A stretch of DNA of 55,085 nucleotides from DASSBG01 sp965651365 (GTDB lineage: Bacteria > Pseudomonadota > Gammaproteobacteria > Xanthomonadales > Rhodanobacteraceae), in the NCBI GenBank assembly GCA_965651365.1, contig CBFGSA010000003.1, forward strand, positions 1 through 55,085. Reading direction: 5' to 3'. Under the pieces are notes generated by a model. The model was not told the DNA's origin and did no database searches. It worked only from the letters and a program-made list of their open reading frames with translations. This document shows, one piece after another, positions 1 to 12,250 of this stretch. The first letter of the stretch is position 1. Each line of letters starts with the position of its first letter. The position numbers and the translations under genes are program-made.

Positions 1-530
1 TCGAGCGCACCCGCATTGTCGACGATCTGCTTGCCGTCGAACTTGGCGAAGGGCAGCTCCACCGGCACCGAACCGGAAGCCAGGATCACGTTGGTCGCTG
101 CGAGAGTCTGCGTGTCACCGTCCTTGCCACTGACCTCGACCTTGTTTTCCTTGAGCAGTTTGCCGGTGCCGAAAAATGGTGTGACCTTGTTCGACTTGAA
201 CAGCATGCCGATGCCGCCGGTGAACTGCTTGACGATCTTGTCCTTGCGGCCAACCATCGTCTTGACGTCGATCTTCGGGTCCTTGGCGCTGATGCCGTGC
301 ACGTCGAAGTGGTTGCGCAGATTGTCGAACTGACGCGAGGAATCCAGCAGCGCCTTGGACGGAATGCAGCCGACGTTGAGGCAGGTGCCACCCAAGGCAG
401 CCTTGCCGTCCTTGCCTTCGAAGTTGTCGATGCAGGCCGTCCTCAAGCCCAGCTGCGCGGCGCGGATCGCGGCCACGTAACCGGCCGGTCCGCCGCCAAT
501 GACGATGACATCGTAGGTTTGTTCGCTCAT
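1..530 (-). CDS. lpdA: Dihydrolipoyl dehydrogenase (E3), C-terminus cut by window edge
   Basis: This is the FAD-dependent E3 subunit that reoxidises dihydrolipoamide in the 2-oxoglutarate (and often pyruvate) dehydrogenase complex, passing electrons to NAD+. About 176 N-terminal residues are present. They show the FAD-binding GGGPAG motif at residues 12-17 and the redox-active pair C50/C55 in GGTCLNVGCIPSK. The ATG at 530 starts a typical MSEQTYDVIVIGGG N-terminus; no strong ribosome site is seen before it. It is the third gene of sucA-sucB-lpdA, separated from sucB by a heptamer repeat block. The rest of the gene lies beyond position 1. Confidence 0.96.
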   Translation of the reverse strand, partial: MSEQTYDVIVIGGGPAGYVAAIRAAQLGLRTACIDNFEGKDGKAALGGTCLNVGCIPSKALLDSSRQFDNLRNHFDVHGISAKDPKIDVKTMVGRKDKIVKQFTGGIGMLFKSNKVTPFFGTGKLLKENKVEVSGKDGDTQTLAATNVILASGSVPVELPFAKFDGKQIVDNAGAL

Positions 531-546
531 TTCATTCGCTCACAAC

Positions 547-630
547 GGGAATGGGGAATTGGGAATGGGGAATCGGAAGAGCGAGATCGGGCAGCTTCAA
601 CCATTCCCGATTCCCGATTCTCGATTCCCG
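547..630. repeat. Inverted heptamer repeat between sucB and lpdA
   Basis: The left arm at 547-574 is four 7-bp units of the form GGGAATN. The right arm at 603-630 is four units of the form ATTCYCG. The arms are inverted and could pair across about 28 bp in sucAB-lpd mRNA. The right arm abuts the sucB stop at 637. A small stem (CGGGCTC/GAGCCCG) also encloses the stop codon. Four other 7-bp-period blocks lie in the window. Confidence 0.85.
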
Positions 631-636
631 GGCTCG

Positions 637-1914
637 TCAGAGCCCGAGCAGCATCCTGTGCGGGTTTTCGAGCTGGTCCTTGACGTCGACCAGGAACAGC
701 ACGGCGTCCTTGCCGTCGATGATGCGGTGGTCGTAGCTGATCGCGATGTACATCATCGGCGCCACGACCAGTTCGCCGTTGATCACGTCGGCACGGTCCT
801 TGATGGTGTGCATGCCCAGGATGGCGCTTTGCGGCGGGTTGACGATGGGTGTGGACAGCAGCGAGCCGAAGGTGCCGCCGTTGGTGACGGTGAAGGTGCC
901 ACCCTGCAGTTCATCCAGGCTCAGCTTGCCGGCGCGGGCACGCTCGGCGTAATCGCCGATCGTGGCCTCGATTTCGGCAAAGCTCATGTCCTGGGCGTCG
1001 CGCAGGACCGGTGTGACCAGGCCCTTGTCGGTGGACACCGCGATCGAGATGTCCTGGTAGCCGTGGTAGATGATGTCTTCACCATCGACCGAGGCGTTGA
1101 CCACGGGGTGGCGCTTCAGCGCCTCGCACACGGCCTTGACGAAAAAGCTCATGTAGCCGAGCTTCACGCCATGCCGGGCCTTGAACTGCTCGCCGAAGGT
1201 CTTGCGCATCTTCTTCACTTCGGCAAGGTTGATCTCGTTGAAAGAGGTCAGCATCGCGATCGAGTTCTTCGACTGCATCAGGCGCTCGGCAATGCGCTTG
1301 CGGATGCGCGTCATCGGCACCCGCTCTTCGGGCCGCTCGGCGCTGGATGCGGTGGCCTGCCGGTTGCGCTTGAGCAGGTCTTCCTTGGTCACCCGGCCAC
1401 CGCGCCCGGTGCCTTCAACCTTGCTGACATCGATATTCTCTTCGGTGGCCATGCGGCGGCCGGCGGGAGAGAGGTCTTCGGCGCCGCGGCCTCCGGATTT
1501 GTCGGACTTCGACGGCGCAGCGGATTTCCCTGCTTGCGAGCTTGTCTTGGCGGCATCGGAGCCTGCGTCGCCTTCTCCATCCTTTTTCTGCGTCTTGTCC
1601 TTGTCCTTCTCTTTTTCGTCGCCTTTGTCCTGGCTGGCGCCGTCACTGGCCTTGTCGTCACTGCTTGCCGCAGCCTCGCCTTCCTCCAGCAGGGCCAGAA
1701 TCTGCTCGCTGGTTACGGTGTCACCTTCTTCGTGCTTGATCTCCTTGAGCACGCCGTCGATCGGCGAGGGCACTTCCAGCACCACCTTGTCGGTTTCCAG
1801 GTCCACCAGGTTTTCATCGCGGCTGACCGCGTCGCCCGGCTTCTTGTGCCAGCTGGCGATGGTGGCGTCGGAGACCGATTCGGGGAGGACCGGGACTTTC
1901 AGTTCAGTGGCCAT
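637..1914 (-). CDS. sucB: 2-oxoglutarate dehydrogenase E2, dihydrolipoyl succinyltransferase
   Basis: E2 core of the 2-oxoglutarate dehydrogenase complex; it transfers the succinyl group from lipoamide to CoA in the TCA cycle. The 425 residues are full length for the family. Domains in order: lipoyl domain at 1-78 with the lipoylated K43 in LETDKV; a charged Lys/Asp/Ser/Ala linker; an E3/E1-binding domain around 145-185 (LSPAGRRMATEENIDVSK); and the acyltransferase domain from about 195, with catalytic H396 in SYDHRIIDG. AAGGA lies 9 nt before the ATG. It sits 45 bp after sucA in the same direction, so co-transcription is likely. Confidence 0.97.
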   Translation of the reverse strand: MATELKVPVLPESVSDATIASWHKKPGDAVSRDENLVDLETDKVVLEVPSPIDGVLKEIKHEEGDTVTSEQILALLEEGEAAASSDDKASDGASQDKGDEKEKDKDKTQKKDGEGDAGSDAAKTSSQAGKSAAPSKSDKSGGRGAEDLSPAGRRMATEENIDVSKVEGTGRGGRVTKEDLLKRNRQATASSAERPEERVPMTRIRKRIAERLMQSKNSIAMLTSFNEINLAEVKKMRKTFGEQFKARHGVKLGYMSFFVKAVCEALKRHPVVNASVDGEDIIYHGYQDISIAVSTDKGLVTPVLRDAQDMSFAEIEATIGDYAERARAGKLSLDELQGGTFTVTNGGTFGSLLSTPIVNPPQSAILGMHTIKDRADVINGELVVAPMMYIAISYDHRIIDGKDAVLFLVDVKDQLENPHRMLLGL

Positions 1915-1959
1915 GTGGCGTATTCCTTGGAACCTTGCGGGTAATGGGGTCGGTGGCGG

Positions 1960-4794
<2,835 letters not shown>

Positions 4795-4895
4795 TTCACC
4801 ACCGGCACACACGAAATGGCGCGCCTGTGCGCGCCTCGACTTGAACCAGGCCCCTTTTGACAAAAATGCGGTCAAACCGGCCCGCTGACCGGTTC

Positions 4896-4926
4896 ATTAT
4901 AGCCGCTTGATTGCGTGCTGCGCCAA
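4896..4926 (-). promoter_or_regulatory. Probable sucA promoter
   Basis: On the minus strand a perfect TATAAT (4896-4901) is preceded by TTGGCG (4921-4926) with a 19-bp spacer. Transcription would begin near 4889, giving a leader of about 95 nt to the GTG at 4794. The -10 is strong, but the spacer is longer than ideal. Confidence 0.5.
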
Positions 4927-4991
4927 GAATATGCGCATTCGTGATCAAGCCATGTTCAGTATCGCGGAAAAACGGCAGGCCCGAAACGTCA

Positions 4992-5019
4992 ATCCCGAAT
5001 TGCCCATCCCGAATCCCGG
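4992..5019. repeat. Heptamer repeat after the GNAT gene
   Basis: Four consecutive 7-bp units (ATCCCGA, ATTGCCC, ATCCCGA, ATCCCGG) end one base before the stop codon of the gene at 5021. The period and consensus match the blocks at 547-630 and 14868-14895. Confidence 0.75.
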
Positions 5020-5020
5020 C

Positions 5021-5977
5021 TCAGATATCCAGTCGCCGCAGCTCGCTGGCCGTCTCGCTGCGTTCCCAGACCTGGTCGAAATAGTCCTTCAGGTGGGCCG
5101 CGCGGCCGCGAATGCAGGTTGAGCCGCGTGCGCGTGGCATGCTGGCCAGGGGCTGCAGCAGGTAGCCGCCGGCGTCGTTGAGCAGGAATGCCGACGGATA
5201 ATTGAGATCCTCGCGCTCGCGAATGACCCGGATGCGGATGCTGGTCTGAAGGCGCTGGGACAGGTCGACCAGACGATGCCCTTCGCGCAGCAGGCTGTCG
5301 GCGTCGTGGATCAGGAAACGCAGATCGGTGTTGCGTCCGCTGGTGGCTATGCGGCGCAGTTCGGCGATGATGTCGTCATCATCGGCCAGCGTATCGGCCA
5401 GCTCGTGGCTGTGCAGGCACAAGCGGTGGCGGGCTTGTTGCAGCAGCGTCAGCACAGCCTGACGAAGTTCGGCACGGGTTTCGGCGGCCAGGTCGCGGGC
5501 TTCGGGCAATTCCGGCGACTTGCCGCGCTCGGTTGGCGGCGGCTCAAGAGCCTGAAGGGCGCGGCGCATGGCCTGGTGCTCGATACCGGCCTCCATGAAA
5601 CGCTCGCCACAGGCTTCGAATCCGTGCTGGCGGTAAAACTCCAGTGCGCTGGTCTGGGCATGCAGTGCCACCGATTGCCAGCCCAGCTGGCGTGCTCGCT
5701 CAATCAACTGGCCCAGCATCGCCGAGCCGACGCCGCGGCCACGCCAGTCGGCCAGCACGGCCATGCGTCCGATCTTGTGTTCGGGCGTCAGGCGGCCACA
5801 GCCGATCGGCGTGCCGTCATTGGCGCAGGCGATCACGTGCTCGGAATCGGCGTCCAGCGTGTCCCATTCTTCCTCCGGCGGAACGCGCTGTTCGGTGATG
5901 AAGACCGCCTCGCGCAGGGCACGCAGCGCAGCCGCGTCAGTCTTCCAGTCGGCGGGTACGACGTGAAACTCAAGCAT
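5021..5977 (-). CDS. GNAT acetyltransferase fused to a C-terminal domain of unknown function
   Basis: The 318-residue protein starts MLEFHVVPADWKTD. Residues 1-145 form a GCN5-type acetyltransferase with the acetyl-CoA loop RGRGVG at 79-84 and a YRQHGF motif typical of the fold. Residues about 165-318 form a second domain (from RAELRQAVLTLLQQARHRLC) of the type often found behind such acetyltransferases in gammaproteobacteria, distantly like a phospholipase-D-fold regulatory domain. The substrate is unknown. The ATG at 5977 overlaps the end of the JmjC gene by 8 bp, which implies translational coupling. A heptamer repeat directly follows the stop. Confidence 0.82.
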   Translation of the reverse strand: MLEFHVVPADWKTDAAALRALREAVFITEQRVPPEEEWDTLDADSEHVIACANDGTPIGCGRLTPEHKIGRMAVLADWRGRGVGSAMLGQLIERARQLGWQSVALHAQTSALEFYRQHGFEACGERFMEAGIEHQAMRRALQALEPPPTERGKSPELPEARDLAAETRAELRQAVLTLLQQARHRLCLHSHELADTLADDDDIIAELRRIATSGRNTDLRFLIHDADSLLREGHRLVDLSQRLQTSIRIRVIREREDLNYPSAFLLNDAGGYLLQPLASMPRARGSTCIRGRAAHLKDYFDQVWERSETASELRRLDI

Positions 5978-7184
5978 CGGCACTGACACCGGCGGCGCTG
6001 AGCTGCAGGTGGCCTTCGTTGAGCAATTGCAGCAGCACGTCCGTGGCCGCGCTGTCCGGCTCGTCGTCCAGGTGCAGATAGCGCTGGCTGCAAATCTTGC
6101 GGGCCAGTTCGGGCGGGCAGGGCAGCGATTCGCCACTGGCAAACAGGACTGCGCTGCTGCCGCGAGGCAACCAGGCCAGGCGCGACCACGGGTGGCGCAG
6201 CAGCATGGCACCGCTGGCCAGCGCCTCCTTCAGCGTCGTGGCCGCAAGCTGCTGCTCGGGTGGCGCCGGCAACTGCGCGCTGCGGTAGCGGGTGATGAAG
6301 CTGCCAAACCAGAGGCCCAGCGCGTCGCGGCTCATGCGCTGCCCCAGGGCACCCAGCGCTTCGGCCAGGCGGTCAAGTGTCAGCGGGTCGATCAGCCCCG
6401 GGTCGGCATTGGCCGGCGTGAGATCCGGGTCACCGTAGCGCAGCGAGTCGGGCAGGCGCAGGGCCTGGTATTCGGCGCAATCGACCAGCATTTCGGCCAC
6501 GGCCGGAGCGCGCATGCCGATCGAAAACGTCATGCATGCCTCCATGGCCACGCCGTCATGGCTGATGCCGGGCGGCAGGTAGAGCATGTCGCCGGGCTCC
6601 AGGAGCCAATCATGGCTGGGCGAAAAATCGCGCAGCAGTTTCAGTTCGCTGTCGGCGAGCGCGTTCTGCGGCGCGTTCCGGTCGGCATTGATGCGCCAGC
6701 GGCGTCGGCCCAGGCCCTGCAGCAGGAATACATCGTACTGGTCGACATGCGGCCCCACGCCGCCGCCGGAAGTTGCATAGCTGACCATGATGTCGTCGAT
6801 GCGCCAGCTCGGCATGAAGGCGAATGGTTCGAGCAGGGTGGCCACGTCGGCATCCCATTTGTCGACATCCTCGACCAGCAGGGTCCAGCCCGTTTCGGGC
6901 AGGGCGGCAAAGTCGGCTTCCTCGAACGGCCCGTGACGCAACTCCCGGGCATTGGCTTGCGGGTTGTGGCGCACCAGGCGCGACAGGGCCGTGTCTTCGC
7001 AGGCGAGGCCGGCCAGATCCTCCGGTTCCAGCGGCAGGCTGAAATCGGGGAAGGCGCCGCGAATCAGCAGTGGATGTTTCTGCCAGTAGTCGCGCAGGAA
7101 CGCCTCGGCCGGCATGCCGAACGGACTGCCCGACTTGGCCGCGACTTCAATGGCGGGTGTCTCGTCAGTCGCATCTGCGGGCAT
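5970..7184 (-). CDS. JmjC/cupin ribosomal protein uL16 arginine hydroxylase-like oxygenase
   Basis: Fe(II)/2-oxoglutarate oxygenase of the YcfD/RoxA family; characterised members hydroxylate an arginine of ribosomal protein L16. The 404 residues compare with about 373 in E. coli YcfD. The iron triad is visible: H146 and D148 in GPHVDQYDVF and H209 in PPGISHDG. The region after about 215 matches the dimerisation and winged-helix part of the family. I chose the ATG at 7184, one base after the purB stop and preceded by AAGG, over an upstream in-frame start at 7238 that would run 50 bp into purB. Its co-substrate comes from the TCA cycle, but the adjacency to sucA is probably incidental. Confidence 0.88.
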   Translation of the reverse strand: MPADATDETPAIEVAAKSGSPFGMPAEAFLRDYWQKHPLLIRGAFPDFSLPLEPEDLAGLACEDTALSRLVRHNPQANARELRHGPFEEADFAALPETGWTLLVEDVDKWDADVATLLEPFAFMPSWRIDDIMVSYATSGGGVGPHVDQYDVFLLQGLGRRRWRINADRNAPQNALADSELKLLRDFSPSHDWLLEPGDMLYLPPGISHDGVAMEACMTFSIGMRAPAVAEMLVDCAEYQALRLPDSLRYGDPDLTPANADPGLIDPLTLDRLAEALGALGQRMSRDALGLWFGSFITRYRSAQLPAPPEQQLAATTLKEALASGAMLLRHPWSRLAWLPRGSSAVLFASGESLPCPPELARKICSQRYLHLDDEPDSAATDVLLQLLNEGHLQLSAAGVSADA

Positions 7185-7185
7185 G

Positions 7186-8547
7186 TCAGACCTTGCGCGC
7201 CAGTGACTCGGCCAGACCGGTGTAACTTGCCGGTTCAAGTTGCAGCAGGCGTTCGCGATCTGCAGTCGGCAGTTCGAGACCGCTGATGAACTCGCGCAGC
7301 GATTCCCGGGTCACGCCATGACCACGGGTCAGGGCCTTGAGCTGCTCGTAGGGCTTGGGCAGGCCGTGGCGGCGCATCACGGTCTGCACCGCTTCGGCAA
7401 GCACTTCCCAGCTTGCGTCGAGGTCGGCGGCCAGGCGCGCGGCGTTGAGCTGCAGCTTGCCGAGGCCTTTTTGCAGGGAGGACATAGCAACCAGCGTATG
7501 GCCGAACGCGGTGCCAAGCCCGCGCAGGGCGGTCGAATCACTGAGATCGCGCTGCCAGCGGCTGATCGGAAGCTTGTCGGCAAAATGACCAAGCAGGGCA
7601 TTGGCCACCCCGAAATTGCCTTCGGCATTCTCGAAGTCGATCGGGTTGACCTTGTGCGGCATGGTCGAGGAGCCGACTTCGCCGTCCTTCAGTGCCTGAC
7701 GGAAGTAGCCCAGCGAGATATAGCCCCAGATGTCGCGTGCCAGGTCGATCAGAATCGTGTTGCCGCGACGCACGATGTCGCAGTATTCGGCGATGCCGTC
7801 GTGCGGCTCGATCTGGGTGGTCATGGGGTTGTAGTCGAGCCCCAGGTTCTCGACGAAAGTCTGCGCAAAGGCCGGCCAGTCGACTTCCGGGCAGGCCACG
7901 ACATGGGCATTGAAGTTGCCCACGGCACCATTGATCTTGCCCGGTATCTCGATCTCGGCCAGGCGCTTGCGCTGGCGCTCCAGGCGCGCGGCCACATTGG
8001 CCAGTTCCTTGCCCAGGGTGGTGGGCGAGGCGGTCTGGCCGTGGGTGCGCGAGAGCATCGGCACAGCGGCATGTTGATGGGCCATGTCGCGCAGGACGCG
8101 GCCGAGCGCATCCAGTTCCGGCAGCAGTACCTGCTGTCCCACGTCGCGCAGCATCAGCGCATAGGCCAGGTTGTTGATGTCCTCGCTGGTGCAGGCAAAG
8201 TGCACGAACTCGCTGGCCCGAGCCAGCGCATCGCTGTCGCCGAGGGCTTCCTTGATGAAGTATTCGACCGCCTTGACGTCATGGTTGGTGGTCGCTTCGA
8301 TGGCCTTGATGCGTTCTGCGTCCCTGATCGAAAAATCGTCGACGATCTTCTGCAGCCGAGCCTCTTCGGCTTCGGACAGGGACGCCAGTTCTGGCAGTTC
8401 GGGCAAGCGCGCCAAGGCAATCAGCCAGGCAATCTCGACCCCAACCCGGCGATGGATCAGCCCGAATTCGCTGCAGATCGGACGCAGGGACTCGATTCTG
8501 GCCGCATAGCGGCCGTCGAGCGGCGAAACGGCGGTAAGGGTATCCAT
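7186..8547 (-). CDS. purB: Adenylosuccinate lyase
   Basis: Catalyses two fumarate-releasing steps of purine synthesis: SAICAR to AICAR and adenylosuccinate to AMP. The 453 residues start MDTLTAVSPLDGRY, the usual N-terminus; a further in-frame ATG at 8568 adds only seven atypical residues. The fumarase/aspartase signature SSTMPHKVNP is at residues 293-302, with the catalytic serine region there and THGQTASP around H169. It is the first gene of a run with the JmjC oxygenase (one base between stop and start) and the GNAT fusion, and is divergent from the ATP-grasp gene at 8672. Confidence 0.97.
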   Translation of the reverse strand: MDTLTAVSPLDGRYAARIESLRPICSEFGLIHRRVGVEIAWLIALARLPELPELASLSEAEEARLQKIVDDFSIRDAERIKAIEATTNHDVKAVEYFIKEALGDSDALARASEFVHFACTSEDINNLAYALMLRDVGQQVLLPELDALGRVLRDMAHQHAAVPMLSRTHGQTASPTTLGKELANVAARLERQRKRLAEIEIPGKINGAVGNFNAHVVACPEVDWPAFAQTFVENLGLDYNPMTTQIEPHDGIAEYCDIVRRGNTILIDLARDIWGYISLGYFRQALKDGEVGSSTMPHKVNPIDFENAEGNFGVANALLGHFADKLPISRWQRDLSDSTALRGLGTAFGHTLVAMSSLQKGLGKLQLNAARLAADLDASWEVLAEAVQTVMRRHGLPKPYEQLKALTRGHGVTRESLREFISGLELPTADRERLLQLEPASYTGLAESLARKV

Positions 8548-8671
8548 GGCAGTGGCAGATCCGATCACGACAAGCCTTTCATTTTACAGTGCTTGGCGCG
8601 CATGTACCGCATGTTCATGGCGGATGTGCAAACATGGTCTGGCAAGGATGTCCGGAAACGGGGAGTAGCGA

Positions 8672-10084
<1,413 letters not shown>

Positions 10085-10247
10085 GAAATGCTCGCTGCCA
10101 GCAGCTGTGCGCGGTTCTTTCAGCCGCCGGCTGTCTGCATCGGTACCACGGCGGTCAGTCGCGAAACGCTTTCGCTCTTTCTTGATACAGGAAAGAACCA
10201 AACCCATCGCGGTAGCGAAAAAAATGGTCAAATTGGGACACGAGTAG

Positions 10248-11249
10248 ATGCTGTGCAGAACTGCAAGTGACTTGTACTGGATGGCGCGGCAGGTCGAGCG
10301 TGCCGAGAATACGGCGCGGCTGGTTGACCTGACGCAGCGCATTTCGCTGCTGCCGGAGCGGCTCAATCCTGATCATGCCAGTGCCGGTGCGTGGCATCGG
10401 GCGCTGGACGCGCTGGGTTTGTTGTCGGGCTACCGGCATACACACGATACCGTCAAGCCGGTCGAGGTGGCGCGCTATCTGACTCTGGATGCAGCCAATC
10501 CGGCCTCGATTCGCAGTGCCCTGTTCCAGGCGCGCGAGCTGGGCCGGGCGCAGCGCGGGGCGATCACCGCCGAGATGTATCAGGAGTTGAACACGTCCTG
10601 GCTGGATCTGCACCGTTTTGAAGGCCAATGGTCGGACGAAGACGGCGCCGGGCCGCTGCTGGACTGGGTCAAGACCCGCTCGGCAGCTTTCCGGGGTGTC
10701 ACCGAAGGCACCATGGGCCGTGACGAAGGTTACCGTTTCATGGCCCTGGGTACCTATGTCGAACGCGCTGACAACACGGTACGCCTGCTGGACGTGAAAT
10801 ATGCCCAGTACGAGGACACCCAGGTGCACGAGGCGCGCGACTTCATCCAGTACTACCAGTGGAGTGCGCTGCTGCAGGCGCTGTCGGCCTTCGAGTCCTA
10901 CCGCAAGTTTTACCACGATGCGGTGCATCCCTTGCGTGTCGCGGAAATGATGATCTTTGACCGCCGCATGCCGCGCTCCCTTGTGACCTGCTGCAGCATC
11001 CTGCTGCAGTGTCTTGAGCTGCTGGCCGACCAGCCCGGCACCGAGGCCGAACGTCAGGCTGGCGCGCTGGCCTCGAGGTTGCGCTATGGGCGCATGGACG
11101 AAGTCGTGGACATGGGAATGCAGAAGTTCCTGCAGGCCTTCATGGAGCAACTGGATACCCTGACCGACACGATCGTGCAGCAGTTCATGGTGTCGACGCA
11201 TACCGGCGGCGGAAGCACCCAAAGCCAGCGGCAAACAGTGCTAAGCTGA
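10248..11249 (+). CDS. Alpha-E domain protein (DUF403)
   Basis: A 333-residue, mostly helical protein of the alpha-E family, found beside circularly permuted ATP-grasp proteins and predicted to cooperate with them in making a peptide. The N-terminus MLCRTASDLYWMARQVERAEN is the family hallmark and fixes the start at 10248. The later RADNTVRLLDVKYAQ segment repeats the same type of motif. It lies 163 bp after the ATP-grasp gene, a larger gap than these pairs usually have, and 30 bp before the Anbu gene. No catalytic residues can be assigned from sequence. Confidence 0.9.
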   Translation: MLCRTASDLYWMARQVERAENTARLVDLTQRISLLPERLNPDHASAGAWHRALDALGLLSGYRHTHDTVKPVEVARYLTLDAANPASIRSALFQARELGRAQRGAITAEMYQELNTSWLDLHRFEGQWSDEDGAGPLLDWVKTRSAAFRGVTEGTMGRDEGYRFMALGTYVERADNTVRLLDVKYAQYEDTQVHEARDFIQYYQWSALLQALSAFESYRKFYHDAVHPLRVAEMMIFDRRMPRSLVTCCSILLQCLELLADQPGTEAERQAGALASRLRYGRMDEVVDMGMQKFLQAFMEQLDTLTDTIVQQFMVSTHTGGGSTQSQRQTVLS

Positions 11250-11279
11250 CCCACTTTTGGCCAGAGCAGACTTCCCGCA

Positions 11280-12014
11280 ATGACCTATTGCATCGGCATG
11301 GGACTCGATGACGGACTGGTATTGGTATCCGATTCGCGGACCAATGCCGGCATCGACAAGATTGCCCGCTTCGAGAAGATGAAAGTCTTTGAGCAGGCGG
11401 GTGAGCGCGTACTGGTCACGCTGTCAGCCGGGAACCTGTCGGTCACCCAGAACGCCTTGAGCCTGCTGGAGCTGCGCAGACGCCAGGATGCCGAGGCGCC
11501 TTCGTTCTGGAACGTCGGCTCGATGCAGGAAGCGGCGCGACTCCTGGGCGATGCCATGCGCGAAGTGCGCGTGCGGGACGAAGAGTATCTGCGGGAAAAG
11601 AACATCGATTCCTCGGCATCGTTCATTCTGGGTGGTCAGATTGCCGGCGAGCCGCCACGCCTGTTCCTGGTCTATTCGGAAGGCAACTACATCGAAGCGC
11701 TCACGGACACGCCGTATTTCCAGATTGGCGAGATCAAGTACGGCAAGCCCGTCCTGGATCGCCTGATAACGCGCCAGACCCGCCTGGGGGATGCGGTCAA
11801 GTGTGCCATGGTCTCCTTTGACGCCACCATTCGCTCCAATCTCTCGGTCGGCGCGCCACTGGACTTGCTGGTCTATCGCCGCGACAGCTTGCAAGTGGAA
11901 TGCCGCCGGCGGCTGCTGGAAGACGACCCCTGGCTGACGGCGGTCAAGGCAGCCTGGGCGCAGGGCTTGCGCGCTGCATTCGACGGCTTGCCGGAGCCTG
12001 ATCTGGACAGTTGA
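11280..12014 (+). CDS. Anbu proteasome-like peptidase
   Basis: Anbu is an ancestral-type relative of the proteasome beta subunit and HslV, an N-terminal nucleophile hydrolase that forms open helical rings in characterised bacteria. Removing Met1 exposes Thr1 in TYCIGMGLDDG. D17 of the SDSRTNAG motif matches the proteasome catalytic Asp, and K32 or K34 is the candidate for the catalytic lysine. At 244 residues it has normal length. It is the third gene of the ATP-grasp/alpha-E cluster. A transglutaminase-like gene is commonly present in such clusters but is absent here. The natural substrate is unknown. Confidence 0.9.
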   Translation: MTYCIGMGLDDGLVLVSDSRTNAGIDKIARFEKMKVFEQAGERVLVTLSAGNLSVTQNALSLLELRRRQDAEAPSFWNVGSMQEAARLLGDAMREVRVRDEEYLREKNIDSSASFILGGQIAGEPPRLFLVYSEGNYIEALTDTPYFQIGEIKYGKPVLDRLITRQTRLGDAVKCAMVSFDATIRSNLSVGAPLDLLVYRRDSLQVECRRRLLEDDPWLTAVKAAWAQGLRAAFDGLPEPDLDS

Positions 12015-12250
12015 GAGCGACCGTTCTGCTCCATTGCAGCGGTAGTACCAATGCCCCCCGGAATGTGCTAGCTTGAGCGTGAAGTTCGAGTCGCGGCGGT
12101 CAGCTTGTATCGGCCCTCGCAAAAGCACCGGGTCAGCCCGCATGGGCTCCAAGCCACTTTGGCCCCGATGTACGGCGACCCGGCCCATCCGGCAAACGCA
12201 TGCCAGGAATTCTGTTGTGCGGTTGTCGTCATGATTCGGGGGTCAAAACG

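Noticed and set aside
4795..4875. ATG start of sucA at 4875
   Set aside because: The added 27 residues (Lys/Arg/Cys-containing) do not resemble SucA N-termini. GTG at 4794 gives the normal length. Not fully excluded.
10088..10270. 60-codon frame in the ATP-grasp/alpha-E spacer
   Set aside because: It overlaps the alpha-E start out of frame, has unremarkable composition, and no ribosome site better than that of its neighbours.
12015..12250. Fur box upstream of the TonB receptor
   Set aside because: No ATTATC-type half site is visible.
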